A stretch of DNA of 64,000 nt from Roseobacter denitrificans OCh 114 (GTDB lineage Bacteria; Pseudomonadota; Alphaproteobacteria; Rhodobacterales; Rhodobacteraceae). Location of the stretch: positions 1,077,001-1,141,000 of the forward strand of contig NC_008209.1 in NCBI RefSeq assembly GCF_000014045.1, read 5' to 3'. Position 1 is the first letter of the stretch; every line of letters begins with the position of its first letter. The notes beneath the pieces are model-generated. The model did no database searches and was not told where the DNA came from. It worked only from the letters and a program-made list of their open reading frames with translations. The translations under genes were made by a program, and so were the position numbers. This document shows positions 63,070-64,000 of this stretch, in pieces.

Positions 63070-63738
63070 AAGCGCCTAGGTGCGCCGACATCCCGGCTAT
63101 GCTGCGGCTTTGGTGGGGTTTGAGCGGCTTGTGTCACAGGTTGTTGCTTTCCGCCAAAAACACCTGGTCAAGGGACCGGTGCCCTGGTCACATGAGGTTC
63201 CAATCCCATAAAGCCGAGGAATTCCACCCACGGTCAACCCATAAACCGGTGCGTTCACACAAGCGCGAGCATTCTTGTGAAGATGTGACCTAAGCCCGAT
63301 AGCCTCGGTTGTTGGAGCGGGCTGCCCAGAATGGAGTGAGGTAAGCGCGGTTTCGGTCTGCCAGCGCAGGATCCAATTTTGCCTGCCTATGGTTCGAAAA
63401 GCGTCTGCCGCATGCCTTGCCACATCCCGACGCCGTTCTGCCCGTCTCGGAATGAGAACTTTCGGCCCCCGCGTTCGAAAGCCGTGGGTGCCGCCGGGAA
63501 CAGTCTGCACGCCGGCGCGCAGCCAACGCTGATGTGCACTGTGACACGACAGGTCACAAACCAGCGGCACTATATTCTTGCATGCGCGCGTCTGCGGTTA
63601 CCAACCAAGGTGGCGTTTGGCCTGTGAAAAACCCCGCCCTGCGCCGCAGCGTCAAAAGATCAACGCGCATGGCTTGACTTCCTGATATGCAGAAGGTGTA
63701 TCTGGCGGCGAAATCCACTCCCGCAAAGGAATAGTCTC
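63070..63738. other. Intergenic region upstream of aspS
   Basis: About 670 bp. The frames present give improbable translations. It contains the promoter of the minus-strand Rieske operon at its left and that of aspS at its right. Confidence 0.4.
63674..63704 (+). promoter_or_regulatory. Possible aspS promoter
   Basis: TTGACT (63674-63679) and TATCTG (63699-63704), 19 bases apart, about 35 bases before the aspS start codon. The spacing is long for sigma-70, so the match is weak. Confidence 0.4.
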
Positions 63739-64000
63739 ATGCACATGTACCGCAGTCACACTTGCGCAGATCTGAGCGCGCAGGACGTAGGTAAAACGGT
63801 GCGGCTGTCTGGTTGGGTGCATCGTGTGCGCGACCATGGCGGGGTGCTTTTTATTGATCTGCGTGACCACTACGGTATCACGCAGGTTCTGTGCGATCCC
63901 GACAGCCCGGTTTTTGAACAGATGGAACAGGTGCGCGCCGAATGGTGTATCCGCGTGGATGGAGTCGTCAAAGCCCGGGATGCCAGTTTGATTAACCCCA
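63739..64000 (+). CDS. aspS: Aspartyl-tRNA synthetase, N-terminal part (cut by window edge)
   Basis: The last 262 bases code for the N-terminus of aspartate-tRNA ligase: [54 protein letters not shown], which is the OB-fold anticodon-binding domain. The full protein would be about 590 residues. AAAGGA lies nine bases before the ATG. The second ATG at 63745 is also possible. Confidence 0.93.
   Translation, partial: MHMYRSHTCADLSAQDVGKTVRLSGWVHRVRDHGGVLFIDLRDHYGITQVLCDPDSPVFEQMEQVRAEWCIRVDGVVKARDASLINP

Noticed and set aside
63097..63570. 157-residue minus-strand ORF upstream of aspS
   Set aside because: Composition (Arg, Thr, Cys-rich) and lack of a start signal make it unlikely to be coding; it lies where aspS and the Rieske operon need promoters.

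Overview
The window looks like the chromosome of a marine alphaproteobacterium of the Rhodobacteraceae (Roseobacter group). Base composition, protein families and the initiator tRNA all fit; the genus cannot be fixed from sequence reading alone.

Layout. (1) 1-14778: a giant repeat-rich type I secreted adhesin, open at the left edge and split by a frameshift in a run of eight G. It converges on its own secretion system (HlyD-type adaptor, LapB-like ABC exporter, TolC-like outer membrane protein), followed by a divergent OmpA-like protein. (2) 14883-21916: metabolic and regulatory genes: ureidoglycine aminohydrolase, CysE, a DMT exporter, a tautomerase/NTF2/GST operon with a divergent LysR regulator, and a TetR regulator with a divergent NAD(P)-binding protein. 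Two clear palindromic operator regions lie here. (3) 21929-22770: gene remnants between short direct repeats. (4) 22772-34290: an 11.5-kb genomic island in the 3' end of the initiator tRNA-fMet gene, marked by a 13-bp direct repeat. It carries a 1.7-kb-codon Avs-like STAND NTPase with a likely nuclease head, a GGCT-like protein, two IS3-family elements, and a SLATT-plus-reverse-transcriptase pair whose RT is split by one IS with a clean 4-bp target duplication. This is a defence island. (5) 34422-42759: a glycosyltransferase-like gene, a complete pqqABCDE operon, a two-component pair, and a PQQ-associated ABC exporter. (6) 43047-50140: serine-cycle genes (malyl-CoA lyase; divergently, serine-glyoxylate aminotransferase, malate thiokinase mtkAB, hydroxypyruvate reductase, glyA). 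(7) 50306-56766: a DnaJ-domain protein, a 1.8-kb stretch without genes containing an intergenic repeat, a chemoreceptor with a CheR/CheB tether, a LysR regulator and a small ORF. (8) 57060-63069: a large RTX protein and a four-gene membrane Rieske/ferric-reductase-like operon. The window ends inside aspS.

How the parts fit. PQQ synthesis, the PQQ-associated exporter and a serine-cycle cluster side by side point to oxidation of methanol or other alcohols and C1 assimilation, although no PQQ dehydrogenase is inside the window. The surface proteins at both ends (LapA-like adhesin, RTX protein) suggest attachment and biofilm life. The most noteworthy part is the tRNA-fMet island, where a two-gene SLATT/RT defence module has been inactivated by a recent IS insertion next to an apparently intact Avs-like gene.
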